From NCBI GenBank assembly GCA_902158735.1, contig CABGHG010000036.1, forward strand, positions 1 to 12,242: DNA of 12,242 nt. The letters run 5' to 3'. This document shows positions 6,316 through 12,242 of this stretch, one piece after another; the stretch's first letter is position 1, and each line of letters begins with the position of its first letter. A program made the position numbers and the translations under genes. Below the pieces are notes generated by a model that did no database searches, was not told where the DNA came from, and worked only from the letters and a program-made list of their open reading frames with translations. The DNA is from Candidatus Methanolliviera sp. GoM_oil (GTDB lineage: Archaea; Halobacteriota; Methanoliparia; Methanoliparales; Methanoliparaceae).

Positions 6316-6771
6316 GTGCCCTACATATATAATTCCGAAGGTGGAGAGCTTTTTTTTAACGACGTGAAGACGGAGAAGTTGGGAGGGGGGGATGATTATG
6401 GCGGAATTTGCAAATTCTGCCAATCCGAGACCAAGACTATCTCTTACCATAAGTTTTATAAGAATTATTTGATAGTGGTGAAGTGTGGCGGTTGTGATAA
6501 AATTTTTTTAGAAGAATACAACGAAGATTGGCGGTGGATCAAAGACGAAGATATATTATTAAAGGAGGACTTAAAGAAGGCAATAACGGACGAAAAGGGG
6601 CTTTTAGAGAATGTAGATACGGAAGCTTTAAATCTAATATTTTCAAAAGGTGAATTGGATGCCCTATGCTCTTATATGAGGGGGGACGATTACAGTTCTG
6701 CCAATTTGAGCAGGGCTAAGAAGAAGATTCCCAGACTTGAGAGACTTTTTAATGTGAGAATAAAGATATAA
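6316..6771 (+). CDS. small zinc-ribbon protein of unknown function
   Basis: This protein has 151 residues if it starts at the GTG at 6316 (PYIYNSEGGELFF). It carries two Cys pairs, CKFC (Cys32, Cys35) and CGGC (Cys57, Cys60), 21 residues apart, which is a typical zinc-ribbon arrangement. A charged, mostly helical C-terminal half follows (about residues 68-151), ending LERLFNVRIKI. There is no membrane segment, and I recognise no family beyond the ribbon. The frame is open back to a TTG at 6241, but that extension would encode the inverted repeat at 6248-6268 and looks non-coding. The promoter is weak to the eye (CTTAATCT at about 6287-6294, which would give a leaderless GTG start). It is divergent from sppA and lies just upstream of the aspartate kinase, whose TATA box overlaps its last codons. 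A role in nucleic-acid or protein binding is only a guess. Confidence 0.65.
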   Translation: MPYIYNSEGGELFFNDVKTEKLGGGDDYGGICKFCQSETKTISYHKFYKNYLIVVKCGGCDKIFLEEYNEDWRWIKDEDILLKEDLKKAITDEKGLLENVDTEALNLIFSKGELDALCSYMRGDDYSSANLSRAKKKIPRLERLFNVRIKI

Positions 6772-6773
6772 AA
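6763..6773 (+). promoter_or_regulatory. TATA box of the aspartate kinase-purM unit
   Basis: AAGATATAAAA lies about 31 bp upstream of the ATG at 6799 and overlaps the end of the zinc-ribbon gene (TAA at 6769-6771). It suggests that the kinase gene has its own promoter with a leader of only a few nucleotides. Confidence 0.45.
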
Positions 6774-6798
6774 GATCTAAAATGTGCACAGCTCAAAG

Positions 6799-8001
6799 AT
6801 GGAACTTAAAACTTCAACTGGTAATGGGGGAATAGAGATCAGATTGGTAATGAAATTTGGGGGCACTTCCATTGGGGACGGCGAGAAGATCCGAAACGTT
6901 GCCAAGATAGTGAAAGAATATTCTGAAGAGAACGAGGTCGTTGTAGTCTTATCTGCTCTTGAAGGGGTTACAGACAGTTTGGAGAGAATCGCCAAAACTT
7001 TAATTAAAGACAGCAAGAAGGAGACGATAGAGAAGTTCATTCAGGAGATGGGAGGCAGACATCTCTCCGCAATAGAAGTGGCTATCCCGCAAAAAGATCT
7101 GCGAATAGAGGTCATAGAAACGGTCGATGAGGGGCTTAGAGAACTTCAAGAGGTCTTGCTCGGAATATATTTTTTAGGCGAGGCAACTCCGAGATCTCTC
7201 GATTATATAATGTCCTTCGGAGAGAGGATCAGTGCACCGATATTATCTGCCTCTCTAAGGTCTTTGGGCGTTGAGTCTAAATCTTTTACGGGAGGGGAAG
7301 CAGGTTTAATCACGGATAGCACTTTCGGAGGCGCGAGTCCCTTACCGGAATCTTATGAGATGATTAGAGATAAGCTTGAACCTCTTCTTAAAAAAGAAGT
7401 TTCGCTCGTCTCCGGTTTCATCGCTGAGAACTCTGATGGCGTGATAACTACTCTGGGTAGAGATGGTTCTGATTACACGGCATCCATCATTGGAGCGGCC
7501 CTTGATGCGGATGAGATATGGATATTTACCGATGTAGACGGAATAATGACATACAATCCCAAGATAATCCCAGAAGCGAGAACGATACCGGTAATCTCTT
7601 ATTTAGAGGCGATGGAACTCACATATTTCGGAACGAGCGTTATACATCCAAAAGCGATAGAACCGGCGATGAATAGGGGCATCCCGGTTCAAGTAAAAAA
7701 TACGTTCAATCCCTCTAATTCAGGGACACGCATCGTGAAGGGGTATAAAAAAGATAAGAGAGTTGTTAAAGCTGTGACTGCTATAGAAGATGTGGCTTCT
7801 CTCATGGTGGCAGGTGCCGGTATGATGGGGACGCCTGGCGTTGCCGCCAGGGTCTTTTCTGCGCTCGCAAAAAGGAAGATAAACGTTATGATGATAAGCC
7901 AGGGATCCTCAGAGGCGAATATCTCTATGGTGATAGAGGCAAAATACGGCGAAGACGCCGTCAGGGCTCTGCATGAAGCATTTGAATTGGAGCGACTTTA
8001 G
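6799..8001 (+). CDS. lysC: aspartate kinase with a single ACT domain
   Basis: This protein of about 400 residues phosphorylates L-aspartate, the first step toward lysine, threonine and methionine. The kinase domain (about residues 17-300) shows KFGGTS near the N-terminus, FGERISAPIL, GLITDSTFGGA, TLGRDGSDYTA, IFTDVDGIMTYNPK and the FGTSVIHPKAIEPA segment. An ACT domain follows (VASLMVAGAGMMGTPGVAARVFSAL region, then ISQGSSEANISMVIE). The usual kinase has two ACT domains and about 450 to 470 residues; here the stop falls right after HEAFELERL, where the second ACT would begin, and purM starts 9 nt later. Feedback control could therefore differ. Start: the ATG at 6799 fits the TATA box at 6763-6773; the GTG at 6784 and the ATG at 6850 (directly before KFGGTS) are alternatives. 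Confidence 0.9.
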   Translation: MELKTSTGNGGIEIRLVMKFGGTSIGDGEKIRNVAKIVKEYSEENEVVVVLSALEGVTDSLERIAKTLIKDSKKETIEKFIQEMGGRHLSAIEVAIPQKDLRIEVIETVDEGLRELQEVLLGIYFLGEATPRSLDYIMSFGERISAPILSASLRSLGVESKSFTGGEAGLITDSTFGGASPLPESYEMIRDKLEPLLKKEVSLVSGFIAENSDGVITTLGRDGSDYTASIIGAALDADEIWIFTDVDGIMTYNPKIIPEARTIPVISYLEAMELTYFGTSVIHPKAIEPAMNRGIPVQVKNTFNPSNSGTRIVKGYKKDKRVVKAVTAIEDVASLMVAGAGMMGTPGVAARVFSALAKRKINVMMISQGSSEANISMVIEAKYGEDAVRALHEAFELERL

Positions 8002-8010
8002 GTCTTAAAT

Positions 8011-9015
8011 ATGCTATATAAGGACGCAGGTGTGGATATAGAGAAGGAAGGAGAATTAATTAAGTCCCTCATCTCGAGAATAAAGCCGGTTAGAAAGGGG
8101 TTTGGAAGACCTTTGGGAAAAATCGGGCATTTTTCCGGGTTGGTAGATTTTGGGGGTTTCGCGCTCGCGATGACTACCGACGGCGTCGGCACCAAGATAC
8201 TCGTGGCGAACAGACTTAAAAAATGGGATACCATTGGGATAGACTGTATCGCAATGAATGTAAACGATCTACTGGCAATCGGAGCGGAGCCTATCGCCTT
8301 TGTCGATTATTTGGCCATCGGAGAGATGAAAGAGAAGTATGAAGTTGTGGTCGGTGAGATAGGAGAAGGTCTGAATGATGGTGCCAGGATCTCAAACATC
8401 TCCATCGTTGGCGGGGAGACGGCAACACTTCCAGAGATCATAACTGGGATAGACCTTGCTGGAACATGCGTTGGGGTTGTAAAGAAGGAGGAGATGATAG
8501 ATGGAAAGAAGATATCTCCTGGAGATTCTGTTCTGGCAATAAGAAGTAGTGGGATACATAGCAACGGTTTAACGCTTGCAAGAAAGATCATAGATTCATC
8601 TAATTATGACTATGATGATCTTCTGCCGGGAGGAGATGTAACGATAGGTGAAGAGCTGATAAAGCCTACCAGAATATACATGGAAGTGCTTGAGCTGGTA
8701 AAAGAGCATGAGATACACGGATTGGCACACATCACCGGAGGAGGACTCCTAAATTTGAAGAGGATAACAAATTACGGGTTTAATATATATAATCCACCAA
8801 AACCTCAACCGATATTCGAATTTTTAAGGGAGTTGGGCGGCGTAAGTTATAAAGAGATGTACAGAACGTTCAATATGGGCGCAGGATTTATAATTGTGGC
8901 TCCAAAAGAGGAAGAGAAGAATATATTGGAGAAGATAGACGGAGAAAAGATTGGAGAGGTAACCGAAAAAGCTGGAATAAAGATTAATTTGGGAGATAAG
9001 GAGATCAAGTTATAA
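8011..9015 (+). CDS. purM: phosphoribosylformylglycinamidine cyclo-ligase (AIR synthetase)
   Basis: This 334-residue cytosolic enzyme uses ATP to close the imidazole ring, turning formylglycinamidine ribonucleotide into aminoimidazole ribonucleotide in purine synthesis. The N-terminus YKDAGVDI is typical of PurM, followed by MTTDGVGTKIL, the MNVNDLLAIGAEP segment, IVGGETATLPEI, RSSGIHSNGLTLAR, HITGGGLLNL and FNMGAGF, all in the family order of the two-domain PurM fold. Length is normal (330 to 350). It starts 9 nt after the aspartate kinase stop with no strong ribosome binding site, so it is probably co-transcribed with the kinase. No known functional tie links the two genes. The gene converges on the ACT-domain regulator with 9 bp between the stop codons. 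Confidence 0.94.
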   Translation: MLYKDAGVDIEKEGELIKSLISRIKPVRKGFGRPLGKIGHFSGLVDFGGFALAMTTDGVGTKILVANRLKKWDTIGIDCIAMNVNDLLAIGAEPIAFVDYLAIGEMKEKYEVVVGEIGEGLNDGARISNISIVGGETATLPEIITGIDLAGTCVGVVKKEEMIDGKKISPGDSVLAIRSSGIHSNGLTLARKIIDSSNYDYDDLLPGGDVTIGEELIKPTRIYMEVLELVKEHEIHGLAHITGGGLLNLKRITNYGFNIYNPPKPQPIFEFLRELGGVSYKEMYRTFNMGAGFIIVAPKEEEKNILEKIDGEKIGEVTEKAGIKINLGDKEIKL

Positions 9016-9024
9016 TTTTAAACC

Positions 9025-9588
9025 TCAAGAAGAGATCACAATCTTCTTCACACCCTTTACCTTGAGAAGATCATCAACCAGTATTCCTGGAATTTTTTCA
9101 TTCGTTATTATAGTTAGTTTTGATTCCACGCTCAATTCTGGATCCTCTGCCAGGATATATCTGATAGATATACCGTTCTTTGAGATGATAGAAGTTATTC
9201 CAGCAACTATTCCTACCTCAACACTCTCCGCAAAGACTTCTATAACTGGATAACCGAGGATCCTTGAGACCTCACTCATCTCGGCGACGGGCCTTATGGA
9301 ACGATACACGTCACTTAATTCTTTATCTTCCTCTATCTTCTCAATCGCGGAGACGACCACCTTTCTATCTACATCCAATGCCTCTGCTATCTTCGTCGGA
9401 ACGAGCTCTATATTGCTACAATACGCCGTTTTATTTCTGACAGAGATGCCAAGCCTTAAGAATGCTTTTGCCACCTGCATCTGAGATGGGTAGCGTTCAA
9501 ACTTTCTGCTTATCTTCTCCCACACAAGTTTAGTATCCTTCTTATAACCTTTTAAATCTTTATCTATCTTATCATACCCAAATCTCAA
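9025..9588 (-). CDS. ACT-domain DNA-binding regulator (COG2150 type), candidate regulator of the trp operon
   Basis: The protein has up to 187 residues. A conserved N-terminal region (WEKISRKFERYPSQMQVA) is followed by a predicted helix-turn-helix (about residues 62-90, ELVPTKIAEALDVDRKVV) and an ACT domain (about 114-187, VIEVFAESVEVGIVAGITS through KKIVISS). This architecture matches the archaeal group described as predicted regulators of amino acid metabolism. The ACT domain probably binds an amino acid, and divergent transcription from trpC suggests tryptophan. The layout resembles TrpY in Methanothermobacter; I cannot say it is an orthologue. Start: TTG at 9588 gives a leaderless transcript from the shared TATA box at 9610-9619; a GTG at 9525, just before WEKI, would give a shorter protein like many relatives. 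Confidence 0.8.
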   Translation of the reverse strand: MRFGYDKIDKDLKGYKKDTKLVWEKISRKFERYPSQMQVAKAFLRLGISVRNKTAYCSNIELVPTKIAEALDVDRKVVVSAIEKIEEDKELSDVYRSIRPVAEMSEVSRILGYPVIEVFAESVEVGIVAGITSIISKNGISIRYILAEDPELSVESKLTIITNEKIPGILVDDLLKVKGVKKIVISS

Positions 9589-9609
9589 TTGATAAAGCTA
9601 ACAGAAAAG

Positions 9610-9619
9610 ATTATATACC
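9610..9619. promoter_or_regulatory. shared bidirectional TATA element between the regulator and trpC
   Basis: GATTATATAC on the plus strand reads GTATATAATC on the minus strand, and both are good archaeal TATA boxes. The centre (about 9614) is 29 bp from the trpC ATG at 9643 and 26 bp from the regulator TTG at 9588, which are standard TATA-to-start distances for leaderless transcripts on both strands. Confidence 0.55.
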
Positions 9620-9638
9620 TAAAATATACTTATACCTA
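9614..9638. promoter_or_regulatory. candidate operator: direct repeat TATACCTA overlapping the trp promoter
   Basis: TATACCTA occurs at 9614-9621 and again at 9631-9638, a 17-bp offset. It overlaps the TATA element and reaches to within 5 bp of the trpC start codon. A regulator bound here would block TBP or the polymerase on the trp side. The TGTACA box known for TrpY is not present in this gap. Confidence 0.35.
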
Positions 9639-9642
9639 TAAT

Positions 9643-10368
9643 ATGGGAATACACCCTGATCGTGTGCTTCTCTCCGAGAGCATCAGAACTTCTACCTACA
9701 ATCCGGTCATAGCGGAGATAAAGGTTAGATCACCTTCAAAAGGAGACCTATTGAGAGGTAGAGATCCACTAGACATTTTAAGAGCTTATGAAAGGGCTGG
9801 GGCAGTGGGAATATCGTATATAACAGAGAAAGATCGCTTTGGAGGAAATATCAAGGTATTTAAGGAGATATGCGATGAATCGAGCCTTCCCGTTCTTAGA
9901 AAAGACTTCATAACGGATAAAAGAGAGATTGAAGAGACGGCAGAACTCGGTGCTTCCGCGATATTACTGATTGCAAGGATGCTTGGAGAAAAGACGGCGG
10001 AATTTGTAGATACAGCGCTCGAAGAGGGATTAGACACACTCGTCGAGATTCATAATCCCGAAGACCTCACCTTCTTGGAGGATGCCAGGACGACGCTATT
10101 GGGAATAAACAATCGGGACATAGAGAAGATGGAGATGGATAACGGGGACGTATCGGTGACGGAAAGAATGGTCTCAAAGATAGTTTCAAAGATAAAAAGA
10201 AGAGATATCCAGATTGTAAGCGAGAGCGGGATAAAGAATTTGGAAGATGTCAAGAGGGCACTAAAAGTTTCGGATGCAATTTTGGTCGGAACGGCGCTCA
10301 TGGAGGAAAAAGATCCCGAGGAGATTACCAGATCTTTCGTCAGGGGAAGGAGAGAGAATAATGCTTAA
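9643..10368 (+). CDS. trpC: indole-3-glycerol phosphate synthase
   Basis: This 241-residue TIM-barrel enzyme converts carboxyphenylamino-deoxyribulose phosphate to indole-3-glycerol phosphate, the step before tryptophan synthase. Catalytic and binding motifs are complete: AEIKVRSPSKG (Glu25, Lys27, Ser30), LRKDFI (Lys87), LVEIHN (Glu135), LGINNRDI (Asn156/157, Arg158) and VSESGI (Glu194, Ser195). The frame is open back to a TTG at 9589, but the ATG at 9643 (MGIHPDRVLLSES) fits the TATA box 29 bp upstream and the usual length of the family, so it is preferred; the transcript would be leaderless. The last 8 bp overlap the start of trpD. It is the first gene of the operon. Confidence 0.94.
   Translation: MGIHPDRVLLSESIRTSTYNPVIAEIKVRSPSKGDLLRGRDPLDILRAYERAGAVGISYITEKDRFGGNIKVFKEICDESSLPVLRKDFITDKREIEETAELGASAILLIARMLGEKTAEFVDTALEEGLDTLVEIHNPEDLTFLEDARTTLLGINNRDIEKMEMDNGDVSVTERMVSKIVSKIKRRDIQIVSESGIKNLEDVKRALKVSDAILVGTALMEEKDPEEITRSFVRGRRENNA
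10347..10352 (+). promoter_or_regulatory. ribosome binding site of trpD
   Basis: AAGGAG lies 8 nt before the ATG at 10361 and inside the end of trpC. It supports that start over the longer open frame beginning at 10274. Confidence 0.55.
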
Positions 10369-11353
10369 AAAATTGATCGAAAGAGAGGATCTAAGCCACG
10401 AAGAAGCATACAAATTGTTCAATAGCTTCAAAGTCGAGAAGGAGGTTAAGATCGCCGCATATCTTGCCGCATTACAGACGAAGGGATTCACCTCGGAAGA
10501 ACTCGCTGGATTTGCGCGCGCGATGAGGGACAGCTCAATAAAATTGAGGATAGATGGAGAGAAGATGGATACGTGTGGAACGGGTGGAGACAAGATCGGT
10601 ACGGTAAACGTGAGCACGGCTTCCGCGATCATATTATCCTGCTTCTCTCAGGTGGCGAAACATGGAAACCGTTCCGTAACTTCCAAAAGTGGTAGTGCGG
10701 ACGTTATCGGAGAACTCGGAATAAATTTTTCGGAAAACCCGGAGGAAGCAAGAGAGATGATTGAGCATACCAATTTTACATTCCTCTTTGCACCAGCATT
10801 CCATCCGGCGTTGAAGAGGATCATGCCGGTGAGAAGAGAGCTTGGGATAGAGACGATATTCAACGTCTTGGGACCATTGGCAAATCCATCCGAGCCAGAA
10901 TATCAATTAATCGGAGTATATAGTCCAGAATTATGCGGGATCGTCGCTCGAGCTACCTCTATGCTGGGAGTTAAGAGAGCATTGATCGTTCATGGAGGAG
11001 GATTGGACGAGGTTGCTGCTCACGATTCTACACTTGTGTATGAGGTTAATAAGGATAAGATAGAATCATACAAGGTATCTCCTGAAGATACAGGGATTAA
11101 AAGATGCAATCTCAAAGATCTCCTGATCGTAGATGGAAAAACCAGTTCAAAGGCTATATTAAATGTTTTTTCTGGTAATAATGGTGCAATTAGGGATTTC
11201 ATCGTTTTAAATTCTTCTTATGCTTTATATGCTGCCAAAAAGGCAGATGACATCTTGGATGCAAAAGAGATGGTCGAAGATGCAATAGATGAAGGAAGAG
11301 TTCTCAAAAAATTGGAGGAGATAAGATCGTATTCATCAAGATTTGCGGAATAA
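10361..11353 (+). CDS. trpD: anthranilate phosphoribosyltransferase
   Basis: This 330-residue enzyme joins anthranilate to PRPP, the second step of tryptophan synthesis. Family motifs are in order: MDTCGTGGDKIGTVNVST (PRPP diphosphate loop, about residues 68-85), KHGNRSVTSKSGSADV, FLFAPAFHPALKRI (anthranilate site), RRELGIETIFNVLGPLANP, and VHGGGLDEVA with the Asp-Glu pair that binds Mg2+. Length is typical. It starts inside the end of trpC (8-bp overlap) with a clear AAGGAG upstream. Its 3' end overlaps the proposed 5' end of trpF by about 28 bp. This is class-specific TrpD rather than the related pyrimidine phosphorylases, as shown by the GTGGD loop and the operon context. Confidence 0.95.
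   Translation: MLKKLIEREDLSHEEAYKLFNSFKVEKEVKIAAYLAALQTKGFTSEELAGFARAMRDSSIKLRIDGEKMDTCGTGGDKIGTVNVSTASAIILSCFSQVAKHGNRSVTSKSGSADVIGELGINFSENPEEAREMIEHTNFTFLFAPAFHPALKRIMPVRRELGIETIFNVLGPLANPSEPEYQLIGVYSPELCGIVARATSMLGVKRALIVHGGGLDEVAAHDSTLVYEVNKDKIESYKVSPEDTGIKRCNLKDLLIVDGKTSSKAILNVFSGNNGAIRDFIVLNSSYALYAAKKADDILDAKEMVEDAIDEGRVLKKLEEIRSYSSRFAE
11314..11320 (+). promoter_or_regulatory. ribosome binding site pointing to a non-AUG start of trpF
   Basis: GGAGGAG inside the end of trpD lies 5 nt before the ATC at 11326, the normal distance for a start codon. No ATG, GTG or TTG in the trpF frame lies within reach of it. Confidence 0.5.
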
Positions 11354-11964
11354 AGAACGAATCGGAATTGAATATTGTCTCAAAATTTAGAGATAATATC
11401 GATGCGATAGGTATGATCGTTGGAAATACGAGGTCAAAGAGGAGGATACCACTCGAAACAGCCAGAGAGATCGTGAAAAGATCAGAGCTTCCCGTGATCG
11501 CTGTATCCACCGATCTGAGCTATGAAAAGTGGATAGAGATAATCGGAATCGCACCCGACGGCATCCAATTTCATGGAGATATAGGTCCGAGAGATGTGGA
11601 AAAGATCAGGGAAAAATATTCTGGTTCTGTCTTAAAGGTCTTTGAGGTGGAACGATCCGTCGAGGATCCCTTCGATGAGTCTGATAGGATCTTAAATTCA
11701 ATGGAAGAATACGATGCCGATGCCTTCTTGCTTGACACGAAAGGTGGAGGAACGGGCATGAAACACGACCAAAGGGTGAGTGAGAGGGTGATTCACGAGG
11801 CCAAAAGACCTATCATACTTGCAGGGGGAATAAATGCGGAAAATGTATCAGGATTTTTGAAATTATCTACTTATGGCATAGATATCTCTTCTGGGGTAGA
11901 AACAAACGGGATAAAAGATGAAAAGAAGATAAGATCATTATTGGAGCATGTCTATGGAATTTAA
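11326..11964 (+). CDS. trpF: phosphoribosylanthranilate isomerase, apparent AUC start
   Basis: This protein of about 212 residues carries out the Amadori rearrangement of phosphoribosylanthranilate in tryptophan synthesis. The N-terminus reads VFIKICGIKNESEL, the standard first strand with the catalytic Cys in KICGI; the catalytic Asp is in DAFLLDTKGGGTG, and phosphate loops LAGGINAENV and GIDISSGVETNG follow. IQFHGDI matches the usual QLHG motif. The first conventional start in frame is a TTG at 11368, which would remove this strand and the catalytic Cys. In-frame codons upstream back to the TGA at 11289-11291 include no ATG, GTG or TTG. Starting at ATC 11326, just after GGAGGAG, puts the Cys at residue 7, as in well-studied TrpF proteins. 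A base error or an ATT start at 11311 are alternatives. The gene overlaps trpD by 28 bp. Confidence 0.88.
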   Translation: MVFIKICGIKNESELNIVSKFRDNIDAIGMIVGNTRSKRRIPLETAREIVKRSELPVIAVSTDLSYEKWIEIIGIAPDGIQFHGDIGPRDVEKIREKYSGSVLKVFEVERSVEDPFDESDRILNSMEEYDADAFLLDTKGGGTGMKHDQRVSERVIHEAKRPIILAGGINAENVSGFLKLSTYGIDISSGVETNGIKDEKKIRSLLEHVYGI

Positions 11965-12242
11965 ATTGAAAGAGATCCCATTTATGAGACCGCATGATCT
12001 CTACGTGGCTATTCGTGGAGAAGAATACCCTTTCCTTCTTGAATCACTTGGGAAAAAGGATAGAAAGGCGAGATTTACGTTTCTTGGATGTGATCCTGCC
12101 GCGGTCATTGAGATAGATCAAAAAGGGACAGAGATTAAAGTTATAAGAGATGTTGGATTGGAAGAGGGGAGGATAGACGAGGAAAATCCCTTCGATGCAC
12201 TCGAGGAGATCTTTAAAGATCTGACATTTGAGGCGAAAAATC
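11954..12242 (+). CDS. trpE: anthranilate synthase component I, N-terminal part (runs off right edge)
   Basis: The first 96 codons are present. The protein begins MEFKLKEIPFMRPHDLYVAI and continues with EYPFLLESLGKKDRKARFTF and LGCDPAAVIEI. FLLES with the later R-x-TFLG-x-DP stretch is the conserved N-terminal signature of TrpE, containing part of the tryptophan feedback site (LLES). The enzyme makes anthranilate from chorismate together with TrpG, which would be expected further right. Two starts are possible: ATG 11948 and ATG 11954. The second is preferred because GGAG at 11943-11946 lies 7 nt before it, against 1 nt for the first. The start overlaps the end of trpF by 11 bp, so translation is probably coupled. 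The catalytic chorismate-binding domain is outside the window; PabB is a less likely alternative given the operon. Confidence 0.88.
   Translation, partial: MEFKLKEIPFMRPHDLYVAIRGEEYPFLLESLGKKDRKARFTFLGCDPAAVIEIDQKGTEIKVIRDVGLEEGRIDEENPFDALEEIFKDLTFEAKN

Noticed and set aside
9589..9642. TrpY-type TGTACA operator
   Set aside because: I searched the regulator-trpC gap for TGTACA and found none.
10274..10360. N-terminal extension of trpD by 29 codons
   Set aside because: It overlaps trpC extensively; the ATG at 10361 has a good AAGGAG and matches the usual TrpD N-terminus.

Overview
The window reads as chromosomal DNA of a euryarchaeon, possibly a methanogen, ANME or Archaeoglobus-like lineage; I cannot name the species. 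The support is: a bifunctional fructose-1,6-bisphosphate aldolase/phosphatase, an archaeal-type triosephosphate isomerase, an archaeal ACT-domain regulator of the COG2150 type, and TATA boxes placed about 25-35 bp upstream of start codons so that several transcripts would be leaderless. Base composition is moderately AT-rich, and genes are tightly packed on both strands except for one gap of about 1 kb.

Layout. Positions 1-385 (minus) hold the N-terminal part of a SufC-type ATPase. Positions 430-1473 and 1502-2524 (minus) are two tandem paralogous proteins with a transglutaminase-like Cys-His-Asp core; their 5' ends are nearly identical in DNA while the rest has diverged. Positions 2525-3571 hold no intact gene: I see a rubrerythrin C-terminal remnant on the minus strand, a minus-strand frame broken by three stops, and several small hairpins. 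Positions 3572-5355 (plus) are a two-gene gluconeogenic operon (FBP aldolase/phosphatase, then tpiA, overlapping by ATGA). Convergent to it is a SppA-type signal peptide peptidase (5344-6204, minus). A small zinc-ribbon protein of unknown function follows (6316-6771, plus), then aspartate kinase (6799-8001) and purM (8011-9015).

The right quarter is a tryptophan biosynthesis operon, trpC-trpD-trpF-trpE (9643 to the right edge), with overlapping or nearly abutting genes. It is divergent from an HTH plus ACT-domain regulator (9025-9588, minus). One near-palindromic TATA element between them sits about 26-29 bp from both start codons, and an 8-bp direct repeat overlaps it. This suggests a shared, amino-acid-responsive bidirectional promoter, comparable in plan to TrpY/trp in Methanothermobacter.

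Points most worth a second look: trpF appears to start at an AUC codon, because no ATG, GTG or TTG in its frame would retain the catalytic Cys; the trp/regulator promoter; the 5'-localised sequence homogenisation of the transglutaminase-like pair; an aspartate kinase that ends after a single ACT domain; and an inverted motif shared by the fbp and sppA upstream regions. I found no convincing wholly new system; the transglutaminase-like pair is the least understood intact element.
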